DNA of 19,368 nt from Pseudomonadota bacterium. Its GTDB lineage: Bacteria > Pseudomonadota > Alphaproteobacteria > Sphingomonadales > Sphingomonadaceae. Positions within the stretch are counted from its first letter, which is position 1. Every line of letters starts with the position of its first letter. A program made the translations under genes and the position numbers. The notes under the pieces are model-generated. The model did no database searches. It was not told the DNA's origin and saw only the letters and a list, made by a program, of their open reading frames with translations. Below are positions 1-7,340 of the stretch, one piece after another. The stretch spans positions 1-19,368 of the forward strand of contig JAEXAY010000045.1 in assembly GCA_023457895.1 (NCBI GenBank). Reading direction: 5' to 3'.

Positions 1-855
1 AACACGCCCCGACCGCTGCATGTGCCCCCGGCATGGACCGTAGCGCGCGGCGGCACTCCTGCCGGCACGCCGACCGGCCGCGTCGAGAACGCCAATGCCG
101 CCGCCCGCGTCGAGCCGCGCCGGGAAGACTACTACAACGCCATCCAGATTTATCCGTGGTCGGAAGGCGCGCTCTATCAGGTCTATGCCGCAGTCGGGCA
201 GATCACGACCATTGCGCTGGAGCCGGGCGAGAGCCTGACAGGCGCGGGGCCGATCGCGGCCGGCGACACCGCCCGCTGGGTCATCGGCGACACGGAGAGC
301 GGCAGCGGAACGTCGCGCCGCGTCCATATCCTCGTGAAACCGACGCGACCGGACATTTCCACCAACCTTGTCGTCACCACCGACCGGCGCACCTACATGA
401 TCGAGTTGCGCGCGCGGGAATCGCTCTACATGCCCGCCGTCGCATGGGCCTATCCCACACCGCCAGCAGGCCAGCGCCAGACCGTTCCGGCAGCGCCGGT
501 TATCCCGGCAGAAGCGGCGCGGAACTATCGCTACGCCCTGCAGGTGCAGGGCGACATTCCGCCATGGCGGCCGGTTTCCGTCTTCGACGATGGCAGGCGC
601 GTCTATGTCGTTTTCCCGGCCGGGATCGTGCAGGGCGAAATGCCGCCGATCTTCGTGCTTGGTGCGAACGGCGAGCCGCAGATCGTCAATTCCCGCATAC
701 ACCAGAACGTCCTGATCGTGGACCGCCTGTTCGGCGCGGCCGAGTTGCGCCTTGGCAGCGGCAACCGCCAGCAGACGGTCAGGATCGTCCGCACCAATCC
801 CACGCAGGCCGCCGCCGCGCAGCCCGCCAGCGCGACCGGAGACACCCCGTCATGA
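1..855 (+). CDS. trbG: TrbG, VirB9-like conjugative type IV secretion protein (5' end outside window)
   Basis: The frame is open from base 1, so the true start and the signal peptide lie to the left; a GTG at 22 is an internal codon. The visible 284 residues match the TrbG/VirB9/CagX family: a proline-rich lead, a first beta domain with YYNAIQIYPW and ALYQVYAAVGQIT, a central stretch RWVIGDTESG, then the second domain with YRYALQ, RRVYVVFPAG and DRLFGAAELRLG. Family members sit in the periplasm and outer membrane and form the outer ring of the mating-pair channel together with TrbI and the TrbH/VirB7-type lipoprotein. The stop (TGA 853-855) overlaps the trbI start as ATGA, so the two are translationally coupled, as in other trb operons. 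Family identity is strong; only the N-terminus is missing. Confidence 0.93.
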   Translation, partial: NTPRPLHVPPAWTVARGGTPAGTPTGRVENANAAARVEPRREDYYNAIQIYPWSEGALYQVYAAVGQITTIALEPGESLTGAGPIAAGDTARWVIGDTESGSGTSRRVHILVKPTRPDISTNLVVTTDRRTYMIELRARESLYMPAVAWAYPTPPAGQRQTVPAAPVIPAEAARNYRYALQVQGDIPPWRPVSVFDDGRRVYVVFPAGIVQGEMPPIFVLGANGEPQIVNSRIHQNVLIVDRLFGAAELRLGSGNRQQTVRIVRTNPTQAAAAQPASATGDTPS

Positions 856-1988
856 CCGACAACACCATCACCGACACCGCCGCGCCCATGCGCCTGCGCG
901 CCGAGCCGCCCCGTGTTACGCGCCTGTCCCGCAAGATGCTGGCAGGCGTCGGAGCCGTCGCTTTGCTCGGCATCGGCGGGGCGCTGATCTACGCGCTCCA
1001 GACCCGCGATGCAGGACCGGGCGGCGACGAACTCTATTCGACCGAGAACCGCCCCACGGCGGACGGCCTGTCCGGCCTGCCGCGCGACTATACCGGCCCC
1101 GTCCTGGGGCCGGCGCTGCCGGGCGACCTCGGCCGTCCGATCCTCGACGCGCAGACAAGGGGGCAGCCGGTCGCACCGCCCGTCATGACGACGCCCGCCG
1201 TCGATCCCGAGGAAGAACGCCGCAGGGCCGAGGAAGAAGCCGCCCGCTTGAGCAACGTCTTTTTCCAGTCCGGCCCGCGCACGGGAGCGCAGGCAGTAAC
1301 GGCCATGCCCGGCCTTGCCGGGCTTGGCCTCGGCGGGCAGCCCGCGACACAGGATCGCCACACGGCATTTCTCAATGGACCCGTGGACCGGCAGACCGTC
1401 GCCCCGGATCGCGTCGCGCCGCCGGCATCGCCCTACATCCTTCAGGCCGGGGCCGTGATCCCGGCCGCGCTCATTACCGGCATCAGGTCCGACCTTCCCG
1501 GCCAGATCACGGCACAGGTGACGGAGAACGTCTATGACAGTCCCACCGGCTCGCTGTTGCTGATCCCGCAGGGCACGCGCATTATCGGCCAATACGACGA
1601 TGGCGTGACCTTCGGCCAGCGCAGGGTATTGCTGGTCTGGAATCGCCTGATCCTGCCGGGCGGCCGTTCCATCGTGCTGGAGCGCCTGCCGGGCGCGGAC
1701 GCTTCCGGCTATGCCGGGCTTGAGGATGGCGTCGATTATCACTGGTGGGATCTGATGAAGGCCGCAGGACTGTCCACGCTGCTCGCAGTCGGCACGGAGC
1801 TGGCGACCAGCGACGAGGACCGGCTGATCCGCGCGATCCGTGACGGCGCGCAGGATACCGTCAATCAGGCAGGCCAGCAGATCGTCCAGCGCCAGTTGCA
1901 GGTCGCGCCGACGCTCACCATCCGGCCGGGCTTCCCGGTCAGGATCATCGTCACCCGCGATCTTGTGTTCGAGCCGGCAGGAGGTTGA
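852..1988 (+). CDS. trbI: TrbI, VirB10-like conjugative transfer protein
   Basis: 378 residues. A short cytoplasmic N-terminus is followed by one membrane segment at about residues 34-50 (GVGAVALLGIGGALIYAL), a long proline- and charge-rich periplasmic linker including an EEERRRAEEEAARL stretch, and the conserved C-terminal VirB10/TrbI beta-barrel domain from about residue 195 (YILQAGAVIPAALITGI, SLLLIPQGTRIIGQYDD, FPVRIIVTRDLVF). The family spans from inner to outer membrane and links the secretion motor to the outer ring. The start ATG 852 lies in an ATGA overlap with trbG and has a GGAGA about ten bases upstream. The frame remains open far upstream, but that part overlaps trbG and is not coding. 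Length is close to normal for TrbI, so the gene appears intact. Confidence 0.95.
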   Translation: MTDNTITDTAAPMRLRAEPPRVTRLSRKMLAGVGAVALLGIGGALIYALQTRDAGPGGDELYSTENRPTADGLSGLPRDYTGPVLGPALPGDLGRPILDAQTRGQPVAPPVMTTPAVDPEEERRRAEEEAARLSNVFFQSGPRTGAQAVTAMPGLAGLGLGGQPATQDRHTAFLNGPVDRQTVAPDRVAPPASPYILQAGAVIPAALITGIRSDLPGQITAQVTENVYDSPTGSLLLIPQGTRIIGQYDDGVTFGQRRVLLVWNRLILPGGRSIVLERLPGADASGYAGLEDGVDYHWWDLMKAAGLSTLLAVGTELATSDEDRLIRAIRDGAQDTVNQAGQQIVQRQLQVAPTLTIRPGFPVRIIVTRDLVFEPAGG

Positions 1989-1990
1989 CC

Positions 1991-2155
1991 ATGACCAAGC
2001 TGAAACTCGGCCCGCTGCCCGACGACAAGCCCGTCAAGGTGACGGTGGAGCTTCCCGCGCCGCTTCACCGCGATCTGGTCGCCTATGCCGAGGTGCTGGC
2101 CCGCGAGAGCGGCCAGCCTGCCGCCGATCCCGGCAGGGGTGCCGCCAGCGCATAG
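1991..2155 (+). CDS. DUF2274-like small protein, C-terminally shortened
   Basis: 54 residues starting MTKLKLGPLPDDKPVKVTVE. This start, the phrase LHRDLVAYAEVLARESGQ and the place directly after trbI match the DUF2274 proteins that commonly close trb operons in proteobacterial conjugative elements. A perfect AGGAGG at 1979-1984 stands six bases before the ATG. Family members, as I recall them, run about 70-80 residues and end with a segment resembling PAKLIAPMLERFM; here the similarity stops around residue 46 (AADPGR) and the frame ends soon after at TAG 2153-2155. I read this as loss of the C-terminal third at a recombination junction between the transfer module and the integration module. 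The family's function is unknown; the DNA-binding fold sometimes suggested for it is not testable here. Confidence 0.75.
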   Translation: MTKLKLGPLPDDKPVKVTVELPAPLHRDLVAYAEVLARESGQPAADPGRGAASA

Positions 2156-2206
2156 GTGCAAATGCGGCACGCTACAGGCCGCCGACTGCCCTCCATGGTT
2201 CGCCTA

Positions 2207-2233
2207 ATTCCGGGGCCTTGAGCGCCCCGGAAT
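2207..2233. repeat. Perfect 10-bp inverted repeat (hairpin) between transfer and integration modules
   Basis: ATTCCGGGGC (2207-2216) and GCCCCGGAAT (2224-2233) pair perfectly around a 7-base loop. It lies in the 101-base gap after the shortened DUF2274 gene and 23 bases before the next ATG. No run of T follows on either side, so a classical intrinsic terminator is unlikely. It could be an operator, an RNA leader structure or a recombination scar; the sequence does not decide. Confidence 0.6.
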
Positions 2234-2256
2234 CCACCAGAACCAAGGAGGATTCC

Positions 2257-2580
2257 ATGTGCGCAGAGCGACGCCGCGCCCGCAAAGGGCGACCGCGACA
2301 CCCGGTCCCCGAAGCACTTCCTGACGATCTTTTCGACTACGCCGACGAACCCACGCCAGACGGCCGGGAACGCCGCAGCTCGCCGCTTCGCATCGTCGAT
2401 GTTGAGACGCTGCCGGTCTTCGACGACTGGCCCGAAAAGGTGCCGATCACCGAGGAAGAACTGCAAATCTTCGAGCGGTATTTCGGCCATGTGCTCGACC
2501 GGCTATTCGGCCCCATCGACCTTGATCCCGACAATCAGGACTTGTCATCGTTATCTCCAGATGATAACAGTAAGTCATGA
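2257..2580 (+). CDS. Hypothetical small protein with basic N-terminus and acidic body
   Basis: 107 residues; I do not recognise a family. The start ATG 2257 is supported by AAGGAGGA at 2245-2252. The first 17 residues are strongly basic (RRRARKGRPRHP, with a GRP core like an AT-hook), suggesting nucleic-acid contact. The rest is acidic and ends in a low-complexity polar tail (LSSLSPDDNSKS); the middle contains ITEEELQIFERYFGHVLDRLFG, probably an amphipathic helix. There is no signal peptide or membrane segment. The stop overlaps the next start as ATGA (2577-2580), which ties it to the toxin-like gene, its partner and the recombinase that follow. An accessory role in control of the element or in the toxin-antitoxin pair is inference from position only. 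The same frame is open further upstream (from 1840), but that part overlaps trbI and the DUF2274 gene. Confidence 0.75.
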   Translation: MCAERRRARKGRPRHPVPEALPDDLFDYADEPTPDGRERRSSPLRIVDVETLPVFDDWPEKVPITEEELQIFERYFGHVLDRLFGPIDLDPDNQDLSSLSPDDNSKS

Positions 2581-2930
2581 GCGAGGATCGTGACCAGAGC
2601 CTCGACACGCTTCTGGACCTCGATGGTCAGGTGCTTGTCGTCGATCCCGAGGGCGGCCATTGGGTGAAGTTCATCGTCACCCGCGTTCCGGCATCGCCGG
2701 AGAAGCCGCACGGCCTCGATTATTCGCTCACGCTTCACGGGCCTTCGGGCGAACGGCTGGTCGGCTTCGACAACGCCCATCCGGTCGGCCGGGGCAGACG
2801 CGGCGAGCCGATGGACCATCGGCACCGCCTCCAGACCGTGAAGCCCTATGCCTACGAGGACGCGGCCACGCTGCTGGCCGACTTCTGGCAGGCGGTGGAC
2901 GCGGTGTTGAAGGAGCGAGGCGTAACATGA
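2577..2930 (+). CDS. TumE-family (DUF6516-like) toxin candidate
   Basis: 117 residues. The segments LLDLDGQVLVVDP, GHWVKFIVTRVPASPEKPHG, LDYSLTLHGPSGERLVGFDN and the HRH at MDHRHRLQ match what I recall of the TumE/DUF6516 family, annotated as the toxin of a two-gene toxin-antitoxin system with a winged-helix antitoxin encoded directly downstream. That partner is present here, in the expected order and overlapping by ATGA at 2927-2930. The conserved His, Asp and Asn residues (DN then HRHR) could form an active site, but the biochemical activity is not something I can derive from sequence. Translation is probably coupled to the upstream gene (ATGA at 2577). Family assignment is from memory of motif order and should be confirmed by a profile search. 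Confidence 0.72.
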   Translation: MSEDRDQSLDTLLDLDGQVLVVDPEGGHWVKFIVTRVPASPEKPHGLDYSLTLHGPSGERLVGFDNAHPVGRGRRGEPMDHRHRLQTVKPYAYEDAATLLADFWQAVDAVLKERGVT

Positions 2931-3312
2931 CCACATTGAAAGTCGGGATTGCCGACTACGACGAGATGAAGGCCCGCACCATGCGGATCGCCAAGGGCGA
3001 GGAAAAGCCGGCGGCGGGCGATCCGAAGGTGTGGTTCACATCCATGGAATCCTTCGCGCAGCTTCTATCCAGCGGGAACCGCGAGCTGCTGCGCGTCATC
3101 GACGAGCAGTCGCCCGGCTCGCTGGAGGAACTGTCGCGGATCACGGGACGGGCAAAGCCCAACCTGTCCCGAACCCTCAAGAAGATGGCGAGCTACGGCC
3201 TTGTCCGCATGGACCCCGGCGAGGGCCAGAAGCTCGTGCCAAAGGTGCTGCATGATCGCGTCGAGCTGGCCTTGCCCTTGCTCGAACGCCGCGCGGCGAA
3301 AGGAGGCGCGCT

Positions 3313-3316
<4 letters not shown>
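2927..3316 (+). CDS. Winged-helix DNA-binding protein, probable antitoxin partner (HVO_A0114/MarR-like)
   Basis: 129 residues from ATG 2927, inside an ATGA overlap with the toxin-like gene. The C-terminal half carries a clear winged helix-turn-helix: GNRELLRVIDEQSPGS, then LEELSRITGRAKPNLSRTLK as the helix-turn-helix and KMASYGLVRMDPGEGQKLVP as the wing, as in MarR-type and HVO_A0114-type putative DNA-binding proteins. The N-terminal 50 residues (MKARTMRIAKGEE, WFTSMESFAQLL) match the usual lead of that group, likely the surface that binds the toxin. In such pairs the antitoxin usually represses its own operon. Its stop overlaps the recombinase start (ATGA 3313-3316), so any autorepression would also act on recombinase expression; that last point is inference. 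The frame is open upstream to 2660, but that part overlaps the toxin gene. Confidence 0.8.
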
Positions 3317-5073
<1,757 letters not shown>

Positions 5074-5125
5074 CGAATGATCGAAGCCTTGCCAAGCCCC
5101 TGTCTGCGCATTTTCTGCGATTATG

Positions 5126-5154
5126 CTTGCGGTTGAACACCAACCGCCTACATT
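5126..5154 (+). promoter_or_regulatory. Possible hspQ promoter, leaderless spacing
   Basis: TTGCGG at 5127-5132 and TACATT at 5149-5154 are separated by 16 bases, and the -10-like box ends six bases before ATG 5161, which would put the transcript start at or next to the start codon. The same stretch (CTTGCGG, then CGCCTACAT at 5146) also has weak likeness to a heat-shock sigma-32 promoter. Neither reading is strong. Confidence 0.3.
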
Positions 5155-5160
5155 GAGGAC

Positions 5161-5544
5161 ATGATAGATTATCCTCACCGCCTCGGCGCCGATATGTCCG
5201 CTTCATCCGCTCCTCCTCCTGTCGTGCGGACGCAGTTTGCAATCGGCGATGTGGTGCGTCACCAGATTTTCGATTTTCGCGGCGTTATTTTCGATGTCGA
5301 TCCCGTCTTCGCCAATGATGAGGAATGGTATCAATCTATTCCGGAACATGTCCGCCCCGATCGTGACCAGCCCTTCTATCATCTTCTCGCAGAAGGCGAC
5401 GAAGGCAGTTACACCGCCTATGTGAGCCAAGGCAATCTTGTTCTCGACCCGGATGCGGGGCCCATCCAGCACCCCGAGATCAAGGCGCTGTTCGAGCGGT
5501 TTTCAGACGGACGCTATGCGCTGAAAGCCATTTACAAGCATTAA
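5161..5544 (+). CDS. hspQ: Heat shock protein HspQ (YccV-like, hemimethylated-DNA-binding fold)
   Basis: 127 residues from ATG 5161. The core from residue 23 (FAIGDVVRHQIFDFRGVIFD, VDPVFANDEEWYQSIP, DQPFYHLLAE, SYTAYVSQGNLV) is the HspQ/YccV family in full. In enterobacteria HspQ is a heat-induced small protein that binds hemimethylated origin DNA and also modulates Lon protease. In alphaproteobacteria it is a common chromosomal gene of unproven role. A second in-frame ATG at 5194 would give the shorter start MSASSAPPPVV. Neither start has a convincing ribosome-binding site; the promoter-like boxes just before 5161 favour the longer form. It is the first host gene past the tRNA and converges with the permease gene, 15 bases apart. 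Confidence 0.92.
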   Translation: MIDYPHRLGADMSASSAPPPVVRTQFAIGDVVRHQIFDFRGVIFDVDPVFANDEEWYQSIPEHVRPDRDQPFYHLLAEGDEGSYTAYVSQGNLVLDPDAGPIQHPEIKALFERFSDGRYALKAIYKH

Positions 5545-5559
5545 GCCGAACCGAATGGG

Positions 5560-6408
5560 CTAGGCCTTCAGTTTCCAGCCCGACCTGAGCAGCCCATAGC
5601 AAATTGCGGCAAGCGCAATATTGAGAGCAAGAAGCACGATAAAGCCGAGTTCCACGCGCGAATCCGCAGTGCCGATAAAGCCATAACGAAAACCTGATAT
5701 GACGTAGAAAAACGGGTTGGCGTGGCTGATCGCGGCAAAAGTTGGCGCCAGGCGATCCACCGAATAAAAGGTACCCGACAAGAGCGAAAGCGGAGCTACG
5801 ATAAAATTTGACACCGCCGCGGCGTGATCGAATTTTTCCGCCCATATCGATGTAATCAGTCCCAGCAGGCCAAGCATTGCCGATCCGAGGAGGCCAAAGC
5901 CAATCACCGCCCATAAATGGGTGATCCCGACATGGACTCCGGGCCAGACCAGCATGACAGCCCATACCGCGAGGCCAACCAGAATGGCGCGCGTAACTGC
6001 CGCCGCGATCAGCGCCGCCATCAATTCACCGACCGAAACCGGCGGCATCAGATAATCGACAATCGTGCCCTGCATCTTGCCCACCAGCAACGCGAAGCTG
6101 GAATTTGCAAAACTGTTCTGCATCATTCCCATGACGATCAATCCGGGCGCGATGAAATCGGAAAAGGGAACGCCAAGGATGGCACCGCCGCGATGACCCA
6201 TGGCGACCGTGAAGATAACAAGATAGAGCAGAGTCGTGACCGCAGGTGCCCAGATCGTCTGTAGCTGCACCTTGAAAAACCGGCGGACTTCCTTGCGATA
6301 GAGTGCAAACATTCCCGGCCAGTTGATCGATCGGATGATCGGGACGCCGGGTTCCGCGCGGATACGAGATGCCGGAGAAAATTCACGTTGGTCAGGCTCG
6401 GTGATCAT
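5560..6408 (-). CDS. ABC-2 type transporter permease
   Basis: 282 residues. After a cytoplasmic N-terminus (RSINWPGMFALYRKEVRRFF) come six hydrophobic segments typical of ABC-2 permeases of the NodJ/DrrB kind: VTTLLYLVIFTVAMG, FIAPGLIVMGMMQNSF, then three in the middle, and FIVLLALNIALAAICYGLL near the end. The ABC-2 signature region reads FIVAPLSLLSGTFYSVDRLA, followed by ISHANPFFYVISGFRYGF. Start ATG 6408 has AGGGA about eight bases upstream; the frame stays open far beyond it but runs antisense to gcrA. Such permeases pair with an ATPase subunit normally encoded next door; none is in this window, so the substrate (lipid, polysaccharide or drug) is unknown. The gene is transcribed divergently from gcrA. 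Confidence 0.92.
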   Translation of the reverse strand: MITEPDQREFSPASRIRAEPGVPIIRSINWPGMFALYRKEVRRFFKVQLQTIWAPAVTTLLYLVIFTVAMGHRGGAILGVPFSDFIAPGLIVMGMMQNSFANSSFALLVGKMQGTIVDYLMPPVSVGELMAALIAAAVTRAILVGLAVWAVMLVWPGVHVGITHLWAVIGFGLLGSAMLGLLGLITSIWAEKFDHAAAVSNFIVAPLSLLSGTFYSVDRLAPTFAAISHANPFFYVISGFRYGFIGTADSRVELGFIVLLALNIALAAICYGLLRSGWKLKA

Positions 6409-6433
6409 CACTGGCGTCCCTATAGATTGCACA

Positions 6434-6462
6434 TATCGACTGCAAGCATGCTTGCGCTTCAA
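6434..6462 (-). promoter_or_regulatory. Candidate permease promoter with a 14-bp palindromic operator in its spacer
   Basis: On the minus strand TTGAAG (complement of 6457-6462) and TCGATA (complement of 6434-6439) are 17 bases apart, and the spacer is almost filled by the perfect palindrome GCAAGCATGCTTGC (6442-6455). The start would fall near 6427, leaving a short leader with the AGGGA ribosome-binding site before ATG 6408. The palindrome is certain; its use as an operator is inference. Confidence 0.4.
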
Positions 6463-6588
6463 GAATTGTAGACGATGCTGGAAATTCGGGCAAAGACTGC
6501 CTATATCGCGCCAATCCTTTTCCCCGGGCAGAATATATGGCGATCTCTTCGCCTGTTCCGGCCCGTCTATGAATGAAAGCATTTTCGC

Positions 6589-7263
6589 ATGTCCTGGACC
6601 GACGAACGCATCAACCAGTTGAAATCGATGTGGGAGAAAGGCCTGACAGCTAGCCAGATTGCCGAAGAACTGGGAGGCGTCAGCCGCAACGCGGTGATCG
6701 GGAAAGCACACCGCCTTGGCCTCAAGTCGAGACCCTCCCCGGTCAAGGCCGCAGATGCGAAGAAGAAGGCCGCCCCCGCAGCGCCAAAAACGACCACCAC
6801 CGCAAAGGCAAAACCTGCGGTGCGGCCGGTCGAGGCGCGTGAACGGGCCGATAGCACACCGTCTGCCCCCGCACCGGCTGCCACGTCCGACAATGTGCAG
6901 CCCTTCCCGTCGGCGCGCTCCGATATGCCGCGGATCGTCTCGGTAGGTCCGGGGGGCTTTCTGCGTCAAGGCCCGGGAGAGCAGCAGGCTCCGATCCCGC
7001 CCGCTCCGCCGCGCCGCCTTGTGCCCGCCAAGCCATCGCCCGAAATCGCGGACAAGACGAGCCTCCTCGATCTCACTGACAAGATCTGCAAATGGCCGAT
7101 GGGACATCCGGGCGAGCCGGACTTCCATTTCTGCGGCGAAACGGTGAATCCTGGATTTCCTTACTGTGTCGAGCATTGTGGCCGGGCATATCAGGCACAG
7201 TTGCCGCGCGGCACGCGCCGCCCGCCTCCGCCGATGCCGTTCGGCGGTCCGCGCGTCCGTTAA
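6589..7263 (+). CDS. gcrA: GcrA-family cell cycle regulator
   Basis: 224 residues. The first 45 residues (MSWTDERINQLKSMWEKGLT, SQIAEELGGVSRNAVIGKAH, RLGL) are the hallmark GcrA DNA-binding domain. A long Ala/Pro/Lys-rich linker follows (about 50-155). The C-terminal domain, LTDKICKWPMGHPGEPDFHF with C167, C182, C193 and C197, is the RNA polymerase sigma-70-interacting part. In Caulobacter GcrA activates cell-cycle genes from promoters carrying GANTC sites methylated by CcrM; I find no GANTC in the 180 bases upstream of this gene. Only a weak GAAAG stands before ATG 6589. The gene is divergent from the permease and is followed by parE 77 bases later on the same strand. Identity is secure; the size is normal to slightly long for sphingomonads owing to the linker. 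Confidence 0.95.
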   Translation: MSWTDERINQLKSMWEKGLTASQIAEELGGVSRNAVIGKAHRLGLKSRPSPVKAADAKKKAAPAAPKTTTTAKAKPAVRPVEARERADSTPSAPAPAATSDNVQPFPSARSDMPRIVSVGPGGFLRQGPGEQQAPIPPAPPRRLVPAKPSPEIADKTSLLDLTDKICKWPMGHPGEPDFHFCGETVNPGFPYCVEHCGRAYQAQLPRGTRRPPPPMPFGGPRVR

Positions 7264-7305
7264 GTTGCACTCCGGGGCGGAAAGTTTCGCTTTCGTTCTT
7301 GCCGC

Positions 7306-7334
7306 TTGCAGGCCGGTAGGCAGCGGCTTATAGC
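7306..7334 (+). promoter_or_regulatory. Probable parE promoter giving a leaderless transcript
   Basis: TTGCAG (7306-7311), a 17-base spacer and TATAGC (7329-7334) form a good vegetative promoter. The -10 box ends six bases before ATG 7341, so transcription should begin at or beside the start codon. No Shine-Dalgarno sequence is present before the ATG, which fits. A 6-bp inverted repeat (GCCGCT 7301-7306, AGCGGC 7322-7327) overlaps the promoter. Confidence 0.5.
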
Positions 7335-7340
7335 GGCGCC

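Noticed and set aside
33..851. Upstream extension of the trbI frame
   Set aside because: The translated stretch is arginine-rich nonsense overlapping trbG; the family start and ATGA overlap place trbI at 852.
603..1742. Long open frame (379 codons) on the minus strand opposite trbG and trbI
   Set aside because: It is antisense to two well-supported genes, has no recognisable domain, and arises from GC-rich codon bias.
6409..6588. CcrM methylation sites (GANTC) as GcrA control points upstream of gcrA
   Set aside because: I scanned the interval and found no GANTC; isolated sites elsewhere in the window are not clustered at promoters.
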